Source: JBCBZH01 sp039815415 (GTDB lineage Bacteria; Bacteroidota; Rhodothermia; Rhodothermales; Rubricoccaceae). Taken from it: a DNA stretch of 10,167 nt. The stretch lies in NCBI GenBank assembly GCA_039815415.1, contig JBCBZH010000155.1:1-10167 (forward strand), read 5' to 3'. How positions within the stretch are numbered: the first letter of the stretch is position 1; each line of letters starts with the position of its first letter. Position numbers and translations under genes: made by a program. A model generated the notes under the pieces. It was not told the origin of the DNA. It did not search any database and saw only the letters and a program-made list of their open reading frames with translations. Of the stretch, positions 1-6,072 are shown piece by piece.

Positions 1-191
1 ACGACGGCAACGTCGGGCCGCACGGACCGGATGATGTCGAAGGCTTCGTCTGCGGAGCCGGCGAGTCCGACGAGGTCCATGTCGGTCTGCGCGCCGACGG
101 CATCGGCGATGGCGTCACGCACCGCGGGGTGGTCGTCGACCACGAGGACGTGAATGGGACCAGATCGGCGCGAAGAGGGAGTCTCAGCCAT
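1..191 (-). CDS. NarL/FixJ-type response regulator, N-terminal part (cut by window edge)
   Basis: This is the receiver domain of a two-component response regulator, read leftward and running off the window at base 1. I translated it by hand: 63 complete codons from the ATG at 189-191. After a short polar lead comes IHVLVVDDHPAVRDAI, which is the beta-1 strand and the acidic pair (D19, D20) followed by alpha-1. Later RPDVAVV (about residues 58-64) is beta-3; in this family the phospho-accepting Asp follows at once, just outside the window. The VDDHPAVR signature is typical of NarL/FixJ regulators with a C-terminal LuxR-type HTH domain, but that half is not visible. It lies 147 bp downstream of a histidine kinase with the matching HisKA_3 dimerisation domain, so the two are very probably a cognate pair. 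The receiver call is secure; the DNA-binding half and its targets are inferred. Confidence 0.88.
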   Translation of the reverse strand, partial: MAETPSSRRSGPIHVLVVDDHPAVRDAIADAVGAQTDMDLVGLAGSADEAFDIIRSVRPDVAV

Positions 192-229
192 CGATGTAGA
201 GGGGGTGAGCCCAGCCTCGATCCAATACT

Positions 230-261
230 ATGCCACAGACAGAAATCTGGTTTTATGGCAT
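230..261 (-). promoter_or_regulatory. AT-rich dyad between kinase and response regulator genes
   Basis: The 147-bp gap between the kinase stop and the regulator start contains a locally AT-rich stretch. ATGCCA (230-235) and TGGCAT (256-261) are perfect 6-bp inverted arms around a 20-bp spacer, with a smaller CAGA/TCTG dyad (236-239/246-249) nested inside. Read toward the regulator, TAGTATTG (229-222) is one base away from the Bacteroidota -7 consensus TAnnTTTG, but there is no convincing upstream TTG element. It could be an operator or a secondary promoter giving separate control of the regulator. The rest of the gap shows nothing recognisable. Confidence 0.3.
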
Positions 262-338
262 GTAGGGTGGCGAGAATGTTGGACACTCGCCCTGGCAGAG
301 GGAACAACCCAGGCCGTGATCAGGGGAGCCGCAGAGGG

Positions 339-2345
339 TTACCTGGAGGGCTCCGAGAGGTGTGTCAACGGGTTCGGCTTGTCCACTAGAACAGGACGTT
401 CATAGCGTCTGAAGGCGCGCGGAATCGAGACCCGGACCGTTGTTCCTGCGCCCGGTCGGGTCTCAATCACTAGCGAGGCGCCGGTACTGTGCGCCCGCCG
501 CATCATGCTGTAGAGCCCAATGGACCGAGCACGTTGGGCATCGAGAACGAACCCCCGCCCATCGTCTTCGATCTCCATCACCAGATCGTCATCGTCGTAG
601 CCGAAGTAGACCCACACGGTTTCGGCTTGGGCGTGCTTGAGTGCGTTCGAGAGGGCTTCCTGTGCGATTCGGTAGAGCTGGAGGGCCGCATCGGGAGCAT
701 GGAGATCGGCCCGGCCATCATGCCGGTAGACACAGCGGGTGGGCCCCAGAGCATCGACGTGTGTCACCAACTCGGCCAGAGCCGTGGCGGCACCTTCGTT
801 GTAAAGCTGAGGGGGAACGAGGCCTCGGCAGATGGCGCGAACCCGGTCCAAGGCCTCAGCAGCATAGACGCCCACCCGTGCGGCTGTATCAGCGCCCTCG
901 CGGCCGTCATAGCGTGTTGCCAGGCTGTCGCTGAGCATGCGAACTCCGGTCAGAAGCTGACCGACGCTGTCATGGAGGTCGCGCCCGATGCGTTCCTGTT
1001 GGTCCTCGAGCGCAGCCACCATGCTTCGCTCCATCTCAACACGGTCCGTGATCTCGGTGCAGCTTCCCCAGACGCCACACAGCTCGCCCCGGTCAAACTG
1101 CCCGACCGCATTGACGGAGAAATAGCGTGTGGGCCCCTTGGACTGTTGAAACGCCACCTCATGGTTGTGCAGTCGGTGCCCGGCGTCCACAAACGTGCGG
1201 AATAGGGGCATGCCCTGGTATACCATCAGAGTGCCGATGAATGCCCCGATGGGAGCGATGGCATGAGGCCAGAACAGGCGGGCCATCGCAGGGTTTAGCT
1301 CAGCCAGCCGTCCTTTGGCAAGAATGTGCTCCGCCTGTGCGCGAGCACTCACGTCCCGGGAGATCGGCTCGTCCAGGTCGATGCGCCAGACGCCCTCCGA
1401 GATGGTTTCGACGAACGTGCGATACCGCTCTTCGTTCTCCTTGCGCTCGGTTACGTCACGCAAGACGGTCTGAATGGCTCCAGGCACGCCGGGAAACGGG
1501 ACCGAGAGAGACTCTACAATCCGCTCGTCCCCGTCAAGACGGATGATGACGTGCTCAAAGGGGCGGGGAGATTCATCCGCCAGCTGGATCGCCTGCCCTT
1601 CAGAAACGGCTTCCTCATCATCTGCCGACAGCACATCTCGGAAGGAGAGGCTGCAGAGGGTCTCGGCATCCGGTGCACCTAAAAACCGAACTGCCGTGTC
1701 ATTGGCAAACATGATGGCGCCGCCGACCGTGACGAGGATGGCATCCGGGTGGCGGTCCACGAGGCGCTGCCAGCGTTCCTCGGTCTGTTGGCGGGCTTCT
1801 TCGGCTGCCAGACGGCTCAGGTGCGAGCCAAGCACATCGCCGAGGATGGAGAGCACGCGGCCATAGCTCTCCGAGAGGCCCGCCGCACGCTCACGTTCGA
1901 ACCCGAAGTAGCCAACGAACTGGCTGTCTTCCGTGAGCAGCGGTACTGCGAATGTGGCGGAGTCGTCATCCCGTTCAATCAGGCAGACACGGCCCGTGGG
2001 GTCGGAGTCTATGAGGGAAACCGTCGCCAGGATGTCTGTACTTAGGGGCTCCATCGGAGCCCCGTCGTGGGTCCAAGAGACTGTTTCTCCAAGGAGGCCA
2101 GAGGGCAGGGCGGTTGGAGCGGTTTTGCCCTGAAGAATGGCGGTCTCGGGAGTGTGCAGATCCAACTCTGCCACAAAGGTGAAGTAGGCACAGCGGGCCT
2201 CGAGCGCTTGGCCCAGAAGCTCGAGGACCTGGTGGAGGTCGGCTCCGGTGCTTGAGACCAGAAGTCTCGAGACGCCCATGAGCGCGTGCTCAACATCTGG
2301 CTTTGGGACAGAACCGGTGTGCACATCAGGAGGAAGAGAACGCAT
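339..2345 (-). CDS. Soluble GAF-PAS-PAS sensor histidine kinase (HisKA_3 / NarL-partner class)
   Basis: A 668-aa sensor kinase that should autophosphorylate on His and pass the phosphate to the adjacent response regulator. In order: a GAF-like domain at about residues 20-185; a first PAS domain at 190-305, ending in the usual TVLRDVTERKENEERYR linker; a second PAS at 307-440, with the EGVWRIDLDEPI opening and ending GVWGSCTEITDR; then the catalytic core. The HisKA_3 box is ERIGRDLHDSVGQLLTG with phospho-acceptor His458. The HATPase_c domain has its N box at EALSNALKHA (Asn567) and a G1 box at DDGRGF (594-599). No signal peptide or membrane segment is visible, so it is probably cytoplasmic and its ligand is internal or membrane-permeable. 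The ATG at 2345 gives no upstream Shine-Dalgarno. It is 59 bp downstream of the GroES-like gene on the same strand, so the three genes may share a transcript. Confidence 0.93.
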   Translation of the reverse strand: MRSLPPDVHTGSVPKPDVEHALMGVSRLLVSSTGADLHQVLELLGQALEARCAYFTFVAELDLHTPETAILQGKTAPTALPSGLLGETVSWTHDGAPMEPLSTDILATVSLIDSDPTGRVCLIERDDDSATFAVPLLTEDSQFVGYFGFERERAAGLSESYGRVLSILGDVLGSHLSRLAAEEARQQTEERWQRLVDRHPDAILVTVGGAIMFANDTAVRFLGAPDAETLCSLSFRDVLSADDEEAVSEGQAIQLADESPRPFEHVIIRLDGDERIVESLSVPFPGVPGAIQTVLRDVTERKENEERYRTFVETISEGVWRIDLDEPISRDVSARAQAEHILAKGRLAELNPAMARLFWPHAIAPIGAFIGTLMVYQGMPLFRTFVDAGHRLHNHEVAFQQSKGPTRYFSVNAVGQFDRGELCGVWGSCTEITDRVEMERSMVAALEDQQERIGRDLHDSVGQLLTGVRMLSDSLATRYDGREGADTAARVGVYAAEALDRVRAICRGLVPPQLYNEGAATALAELVTHVDALGPTRCVYRHDGRADLHAPDAALQLYRIAQEALSNALKHAQAETVWVYFGYDDDDLVMEIEDDGRGFVLDAQRARSIGLYSMMRRAHSTGASLVIETRPGAGTTVRVSIPRAFRRYERPVLVDKPNPLTHLSEPSR

Positions 2346-2404
2346 GGGGACACCTGTCAGGAGCGGAGCGAGTGCGCAGATCTCATGCCGAGGGGGCAGG
2401 CTCG

Positions 2405-2806
2405 CTATCGAGAATCGAAATCGGGAGCGTCTTCGGGATGGCGAGGGCGAACAACTGCCAGGAGCGCACCGTGCGGGACAATCAGGAACGTGGATCCGCT
2501 GTACTCGATCTCGATGGCTTCCTTGCGGAGGAACAGCGCATAGTCGCCAGCTCGAGCCTGGAGTGGGAGATAGCGGACGGCCTCACGATCAGTCGCCCAC
2601 GGCTCCGCATCCGAGAAATCCGGGTTGGGAACGAGGTGCCCAGGCCCCGTCTTGACCACCCGCCCGCCCTGGACGCGTTCTTTGCTCTTCACGCCCGCTG
2701 GGAGGTAGAGCCCTGCGCTGGTGCGGTCTTCCGGATCCTCTGGATGAATGAGGACCCGGTCGCCGATGACGTGGACGGCATCTAGAGACGGGGACGAGAA
2801 ATCCAT
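2405..2806 (-). CDS. GroES/Hsp10-like co-chaperone with an enlarged loop
   Basis: A 133-aa protein resembling the GroES lid of the chaperonin. The DRVLIHPEDPEDRTSAGLYLP stretch (residues 16-36) matches the first strand and mobile loop that grips GroEL, with LYL in the place of the usual IVL. It is followed by GGRVVKTGPG (47-56), and then ARAGDYALF (84-92) matches the GroES VGDRVLF segment. The C-terminal strand is FLIVPHGALLAVVR (107-120). Between GPG and AGD there are about 30 residues where classical GroES (about 95 aa) has roughly 15-20, and there is an extra acidic tail, so this is a divergent paralogue rather than the standard lid; no groEL is nearby. I chose the ATG at 2806 because the frame stays open upstream to 3052, but that would overlap the lemA gene and encode nothing GroES-like. 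It is divergent from lemA and first in line before the kinase gene. Confidence 0.82.
   Translation of the reverse strand: MDFSSPSLDAVHVIGDRVLIHPEDPEDRTSAGLYLPAGVKSKERVQGGRVVKTGPGHLVPNPDFSDAEPWATDREAVRYLPLQARAGDYALFLRKEAIEIEYSGSTFLIVPHGALLAVVRPRHPEDAPDFDSR
2545..2561. repeat. Dispersed palindrome copy inside the GroES-like gene
   Basis: CGCCAGCTCGAGCCTGG matches the window-wide palindrome consensus except for one extra C that breaks the right arm. It lies inside the GroES-like gene, where the opposite strand encodes Gln-Ala-Arg-Ala-Gly-Asp, residues expected at that position of the fold. Coding constraint and the repeat coincide here. Confidence 0.6.
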
Positions 2807-2882
2807 CGACGAGAAAAAGCGAAGTGAATCAGAGCGGCGCTCGGACGCGTATGATAGTTCCTCACCCGACTCTTCCCCCGCC
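2807..2882. promoter_or_regulatory. Divergent promoter region between the GroES-like gene and lemA-family gene
   Basis: Only 76 bp separate the two divergent start codons, so both promoters must lie here or extend into the genes. The one AT-rich core is TATGATAG at 2850-2857. On the plus strand TATGAT resembles a -10 hexamer 28 bp before the LemA start; on the minus strand the same bases read TATCAT, about 45 bp before the GroES-like start. No good -35 element is seen, and no CIRCE inverted repeat (the HrcA heat-shock operator) is present. Confidence 0.35.
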
Positions 2883-3485
2883 ATGCGCAGTACCGGAGCC
2901 ATCGTTCTTCTCATCGTCGTGTTGCTGGTCGGCTTTGCCGGATGTTCCGGCTGCTCGACGTACAACAGCCTCGTCCAGCAAGACGAGCAGGTCGCAGGCA
3001 GTTGGGCGAACGTAGAGACGCAGTACCAGCGCCGCGCAGATCTCGTCCCCAATCTCGTGGCGACGGTTCAGGGAGCAGCAGACTTTGAGAGCGAGACACT
3101 TCAAGCCGTGACGGAAGCTCGGAGCCGAGCCGCCAGCGCAACGGTTCCGCCAGAGGCACTGAGCGACCCCGCTGCCCTCGAGCAATACCAGCAGGCACAG
3201 ACCGCCCTTGGAGCCTCCCTCGGAAGCCTCATCAGCGTGGTTCGGGAGGATTATCCCGAATTGGGTGCTACAGAGGCGTTTCGCGACCTCCAGAATCAGC
3301 TCGAAGGCACAGAGAACCGAATTGCGACGGCGCTGCGCGACTACAACGGTGCGGTTGCCGACCTAAATGGTCGCATTCGAACGTTCCCTGCCAATCTCGT
3401 CGCAGGCTTCGCCGGAGTAGACCGCCGCGTGCCCTTCGAGGCGGAAGCCGGCGCGAATGAGGCTCCCGACGTCTCCTTCGACTGA
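2883..3485 (+). CDS. LemA family protein
   Basis: A 200-aa LemA-family protein: one N-terminal membrane segment (residues 5-20, very hydrophobic) and then a long helical bundle outside the cytoplasm. Family motifs are present: YNSLV (27-31), the QYQRRADLVPNLV stretch (47-59), the EDYPELGA segment (122-129), a helix with LEGTENRIATALRDYN (140-155), and the closing NGRIRTFPANLVAGFAG (162-178). The family is widespread and its biochemical role is not established; LemA genes are often paired with TPM-domain genes, as here. GFAGC at the end of the hydrophobic segment is close to a lipobox, so it might be a lipoprotein rather than a simple membrane anchor. I chose the ATG at 2883 because it places the anchor at the extreme N terminus. 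An in-frame ATG at 2748 would add a charged, unconserved lead overlapping the divergent gene. Confidence 0.92.
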   Translation: MRSTGAIVLLIVVLLVGFAGCSGCSTYNSLVQQDEQVAGSWANVETQYQRRADLVPNLVATVQGAADFESETLQAVTEARSRAASATVPPEALSDPAALEQYQQAQTALGASLGSLISVVREDYPELGATEAFRDLQNQLEGTENRIATALRDYNGAVADLNGRIRTFPANLVAGFAGVDRRVPFEAEAGANEAPDVSFD

Positions 3486-3487
3486 TC

Positions 3488-3498
3488 TCGCCAGCTCG
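3488..3498. repeat. Dispersed palindrome half-site between lemA-family and TPM genes
   Basis: TCGCCAGCTCG is an exact left half of the palindrome, three bases after the LemA stop and in the 33-bp gap before the TPM gene. The right half is not preserved. Confidence 0.55.
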
Positions 3499-3518
3499 TT
3501 CCTGATTCCCCGGTTTCT

Positions 3519-4346
3519 GTGATCCGTCGCGTTGCTCTCGCAGTCGTCGTGCTGGCGACGGTCGGGCTGGCGACCGCGTCGGCACAGGGCGGTCCCGGCT
3601 ACACGCCTCAGTTCGACATTCCGCCGCGGCCCAACCCGCCGCGCCTCGTCAACGACTACACCGGGACGCTTGCGGCAGCTGAGCGCGACGCGCTGGAACG
3701 CAAGCTCGTTGCCTACGACGACTCGACGAGCACCCAGATCGCGGTCGTGCTGGTGCCCACTACCGATGGCGTGGCGCCTGTGGACTACGCGACGGAGATT
3801 CTCCGCGCCTGGGGCGTGGGCCAGGCCGGGCTGGACAACGGCGTGGTTCTGCTCGTGGCGACCGAAGACCGCGAGCTGTTCATCACCACTGGGTTTGGCG
3901 CGGAGGGTGCGCTGACCGATGCGCGAGCGGGCAGGATTGTCCGCGACATTCTGGTGCCGAGCTTTCGGCAGGGCCAGTTCTTTGCGGGCATTGACCGGGC
4001 GACCGACGCCATGATGGCCGCGCTGGCGGGAGAATTTGAGGCTGCGCCCGCTCGGTCTCCAGGTGGGGATGGAGGCCTCGGATCGGCGTTGCTCCTCGTT
4101 CTGTTCATCTTCGTCATCCTCGTTCTGCTATCGAGCCGGCATAAGGGAGGACCCAGCCCGCCCGGCAATTCTAGGTCCCGTGGGCGGTCTCGCCGAGGCC
4201 CCAGTGTGATCGTTTTGCCCGGATTCGGGAGTAGCGGTGGGGGTGGCTTTGGCGGCGGCTTCGGTGGAGGCGGCTTTGGAGGCGGTGGGTTTGGGGGATT
4301 CGGAGGCGGCTTTGGCGGCGGGGGTGGCGCCGGAGGCGGGTGGTAG
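3519..4346 (+). CDS. TPM-domain (YgcG-like) membrane protein with Gly-rich tail
   Basis: A 275-aa protein of the TPM_phosphatase family. Residues 1-22 look like a signal peptide (RR followed by a hydrophobic core and an ASA cleavage site). The TPM domain spans about 43-170, with VNDYTGTL near its start and the diagnostic LDNGVVLLVATEDRELFITTG (105-125). A membrane helix (188-205) follows, then an Arg/Ser-rich patch (217-227) and an almost pure Gly/Phe tail (238-275) ending in Trp, as in many YgcG-type proteins. Plant TPM proteins act in photosystem II repair; the bacterial role is unsettled. The start is GTG at 3519, the only one that places the signal peptide correctly. It lies 33 bp after the LemA gene and is almost certainly co-transcribed, a common pairing. 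The gap carries half of the dispersed palindrome. Confidence 0.92.
   Translation: MIRRVALAVVVLATVGLATASAQGGPGYTPQFDIPPRPNPPRLVNDYTGTLAAAERDALERKLVAYDDSTSTQIAVVLVPTTDGVAPVDYATEILRAWGVGQAGLDNGVVLLVATEDRELFITTGFGAEGALTDARAGRIVRDILVPSFRQGQFFAGIDRATDAMMAALAGEFEAAPARSPGGDGGLGSALLLVLFIFVILVLLSSRHKGGPSPPGNSRSRGRSRRGPSVIVLPGFGSSGGGGFGGGFGGGGFGGGGFGGFGGGFGGGGGAGGGW
4230..4343 (+). repeat. Glycine-codon low-complexity tract
   Basis: About 114 bp of imperfect GGN/TTT units (repeats like GGCGGCTTTGGTGGA) encode the Gly/Phe tail of the TPM protein. It is coding low complexity and prone to slippage, so tail length may vary between strains. It has no spacers and is not a CRISPR array. Confidence 0.8.
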
Positions 4347-4387
4347 GCCCGTTCGGGCGCTATGTTGATGTCAGCCCGAGAGTCGGG
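4347..4387 (+). terminator. Two short GC hairpins after the TPM gene (possible weak terminator)
   Basis: Right after the TPM stop, GCCCGTTCGGGC (4347-4358) can form a 4-5 bp hairpin. A second one, CCCGA-gag-TCGGG (4375-4387), follows 16 bp later. Neither has a U-run, so intrinsic termination is doubtful. If they are real, they argue that the TPR gene starts at the GTG at 4440 rather than at the ATG at 4362, which would place the second hairpin within its coding region. Confidence 0.25.
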
Positions 4388-4439
4388 TGCCCGAATCCAG
4401 CGCCTCGCGCGTTTCTACGGTCTCTCTCCCCCCACCACT

Positions 4440-4769
4440 GTGGACCGCATTGCCGCCCTCGAGGCGTTTCTGTTGGACGATCCCGACGACCCGTTCACGC
4501 GGTTCGCGCTGGCGCAGGAGCACCGCAAAGCTGGACATCAGGATCGGGCTCTCTCGATCTTTGAGGATCTTGTTCGAGACCATCCAGCGTATGTGGGCAC
4601 CTACTATCATCTGGGCGCGCTCTACTCCGAGATGGACCGGCCAGACGATGCTCTGCGCACCTACCGGTCGGGCATCGCAGAGGCGACCACGGCGGGTGAC
4701 CTCCATGCACGTGCCGAACTTCAGAGCGCTCTTCTGGAGGCCGAGGGCCTCGGGTTCGACGATGACTGA
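4440..4769 (+). CDS. Small tetratricopeptide-repeat protein
   Basis: A 109-aa cytoplasmic protein made almost wholly of TPR helices. Residues 1-32 (RIAALEAFLLDDPDDPFTRF, then ALAQEHRKAG) form the first unit, DRALSIFEDLVRDHPAYVGTYYHLG (35-59) the second, and LYSEMDRPDDALRTYRSGIAEA (61-82) the third; the tail is acidic. Such proteins are protein-protein adaptors; no specific partner can be named. I chose the GTG at 4440 because similar short Bacteroidota-type TPR proteins begin directly at this RIxxLxxFL helix. An in-frame ATG at 4362 would add 26 unremarkable residues and cannot be ruled out. Its stop overlaps the next start (ATGACTGA), so the wall protein downstream is probably translationally coupled to it. 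Confidence 0.8.
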   Translation: MDRIAALEAFLLDDPDDPFTRFALAQEHRKAGHQDRALSIFEDLVRDHPAYVGTYYHLGALYSEMDRPDDALRTYRSGIAEATTAGDLHARAELQSALLEAEGLGFDDD

Positions 4770-5856
4770 CATGCGCTTTTTCCGACTCCCGGCTCTTCTC
4801 ATCGTGCTGGCGGCTTCGCTCGGGCTGTCGGCACAGGCACAGTCCGACGGTAACGGCCTGTACACCGTTCGAGCTGGCGACACGCTGTTCCGCATCGCAC
4901 GGACGTTTGCAGTGGACATCGACGAGCTTCGCCAGCTCAACGGTTTGGACAGCGACTACATCTCGGTGGGGCAGACGCTTCGCCTGTCCGCCAGCGCGCG
5001 GGTGCCTCAAACGCCTCGACCTCAGACGCCAACGGTGCAGCCGCCCACCGGTGAGCGCCCTCCACCGCCCGCAGCGACGCAGGACGTGATTCACGTGGTG
5101 GAGGCGGGAGAGACGTTGTTTCGGATTGCCCTCCGGTACGACACGACGGTCGAGGCCTTGCGACGACTCAACAACATCCAGGGCGATCAGATTGAGATCG
5201 GGCAACGCCTGATCGTCTCTCGTGGTCGTCCAGTGGACCCAGAGGCGCCGGTCTCACCCGGGGCTGATCCACCGGTCACGACCCCGGTGACCCCGCCGGT
5301 GTCTCAACGCCCGAGGACGGCGCAGCCCGTCACGCTGTCTGAGGCGCGGCCGTGGTCCATCGACAACACAACCATTCCGGCAGACCTCGCCCATTTCACA
5401 GAGCCGGGTGAGACGCTCTACGGCATCGCCGCACGCTACGGCCTCCCGCTGGTCTCTCTGATTTCGGGCAATGCCCTCACGACCGCTCCTCTGGAGCCGG
5501 GAACCGTGCTTCACCTACCGACCCGCGTTCGCCCATCTGAAGCCGCATTGCGCACGCTTCCGAATGTGGTGGCGAGCGGGCTGGCGCTCGTCTACCCCGA
5601 TGTGATGTCTGGACGGCGGACATCCAGCGGAGAGGCCTACGATCCGCTCGAGTTCACGGCGAGCCACCGGGAGTACCCGTTCGGAACCGTTTTGCTCGTC
5701 ACCAACCCGGTGAGTGGGCGCAGCACGTTCGTGCGGGTGATCGACCGGGGGCCGGTGAGCGAGGCGTACCTCATTGAGTTGTCGGCAGCGGCGGCTACAG
5801 CGCTGGACCTCGATCCGAATGCGGCGCGGCAGGTAGAGATCCGGGAACTGCCCTAG
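4762..5856 (+). CDS. Secreted triple-LysM, RlpA-like double-psi beta-barrel protein
   Basis: A 364-aa exported peptidoglycan-binding protein. Residues 4-26 form a signal peptide ending AQA. Three LysM domains follow: 33-76 (YTVRAGDTLFRIA...), 109-152 (HVVEAGETLFRIA...) and a more divergent 209-253 (HFTEPGETLYGIA...), separated by Pro/Thr-rich linkers. The C-terminal 270-360 is an RlpA-like double-psi beta barrel: VASGLALVYPD, then FTASHREYPFGTVLLVTNP and VRVIDRGP. His302 and Asp328 occupy the positions of the catalytic His and Asp of RlpA, so lytic transglycosylase activity on glycan strands is plausible, though the barrel is short and there is no SPOR domain. The ATG at 4762 overlaps the TPR stop; the ATG at 4771 gives a cleaner basic n-region and is an equally good start. 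It likely works at the cell wall; the TPR gene is its only clear operon partner. Confidence 0.88.
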   Translation: MTDMRFFRLPALLIVLAASLGLSAQAQSDGNGLYTVRAGDTLFRIARTFAVDIDELRQLNGLDSDYISVGQTLRLSASARVPQTPRPQTPTVQPPTGERPPPPAATQDVIHVVEAGETLFRIALRYDTTVEALRRLNNIQGDQIEIGQRLIVSRGRPVDPEAPVSPGADPPVTTPVTPPVSQRPRTAQPVTLSEARPWSIDNTTIPADLAHFTEPGETLYGIAARYGLPLVSLISGNALTTAPLEPGTVLHLPTRVRPSEAALRTLPNVVASGLALVYPDVMSGRRTSSGEAYDPLEFTASHREYPFGTVLLVTNPVSGRSTFVRVIDRGPVSEAYLIELSAAAATALDLDPNAARQVEIRELP

Positions 5857-5880
5857 AGCCTGAGGGCTAGGTCAGTGTCA

Positions 5881-5909
5881 CCAGCTCGACGGGTAGGGCT
5901 TCGGGCTGG
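5881..5909. repeat. Spaced palindrome dyad A in the rlpA-like/CPBP gap
   Basis: CCAGCTCGA (5881-5889) and TCGGGCTGG (5901-5909) are inverted arms around an 11-bp spacer and can form a 9-bp stem with one G-U pair. The arms match the two halves of the dispersed palindrome. It starts 24 bp after the wall-protein stop, and no U-run follows. It could be a transcript-end hairpin or a repeat that gained an insertion at its centre. The 216-bp gap 5857-6072 holds this dyad, dyad B and no supportable gene. Confidence 0.5.
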
Positions 5910-5958
5910 CGAAGGTGTTCAGCCAACCGAACGACGGTTTCCCTCAAGTCGCTTCTGT

Positions 5959-5984
5959 CAGCTCGTTGGTGAGCGCTTGAGCTG
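5959..5984. repeat. Spaced palindrome dyad B in the rlpA-like/CPBP gap
   Basis: CAGCTC (5959-5964) and GAGCTG (5979-5984) are perfect arms around a 14-bp spacer, and the right side continues as GAGCTGGCGA like dyad A. Dyads A and B align over about 32 bp (both read CAGCTCG, then a GGT/GGG-AG-GCTT spacer, then GCTGGCGA), so they look like two diverged copies of one spaced element. Confidence 0.45.
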
Positions 5985-6072
5985 GCGAGACGACCGAGGC
6001 ATCTCTCTCACGTCCGACGGTGCATCTTCGCGGCTTGTGGAATCGTAAGGGCTGGACGCTTTCCCTGTGTTC

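Noticed and set aside
489..1205. Open frame of 238 codons on the plus strand
   Set aside because: It lies antisense within the histidine kinase, whose domains are unambiguous; the predicted peptide has no recognisable motifs and is a GC-rich shadow frame.
2807..3052. Longer N terminus for the GroES-like protein (start at 3052)
   Set aside because: The extension is antisense to the LemA-family gene and has no GroES similarity; the ATG at 2806 begins just before the conserved fold.
4230..4343. Tandem repeat array, possibly CRISPR
   Set aside because: It consists of imperfect Gly/Phe codon units in frame with a TPM protein tail typical of the family; there are no repeat-spacer units.
5881..5984. 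Rho-independent terminators after the wall-protein gene
   Set aside because: Stems are present but no U-run follows either one, and the arms belong to the dispersed palindrome family, so they were recorded as repeats instead.
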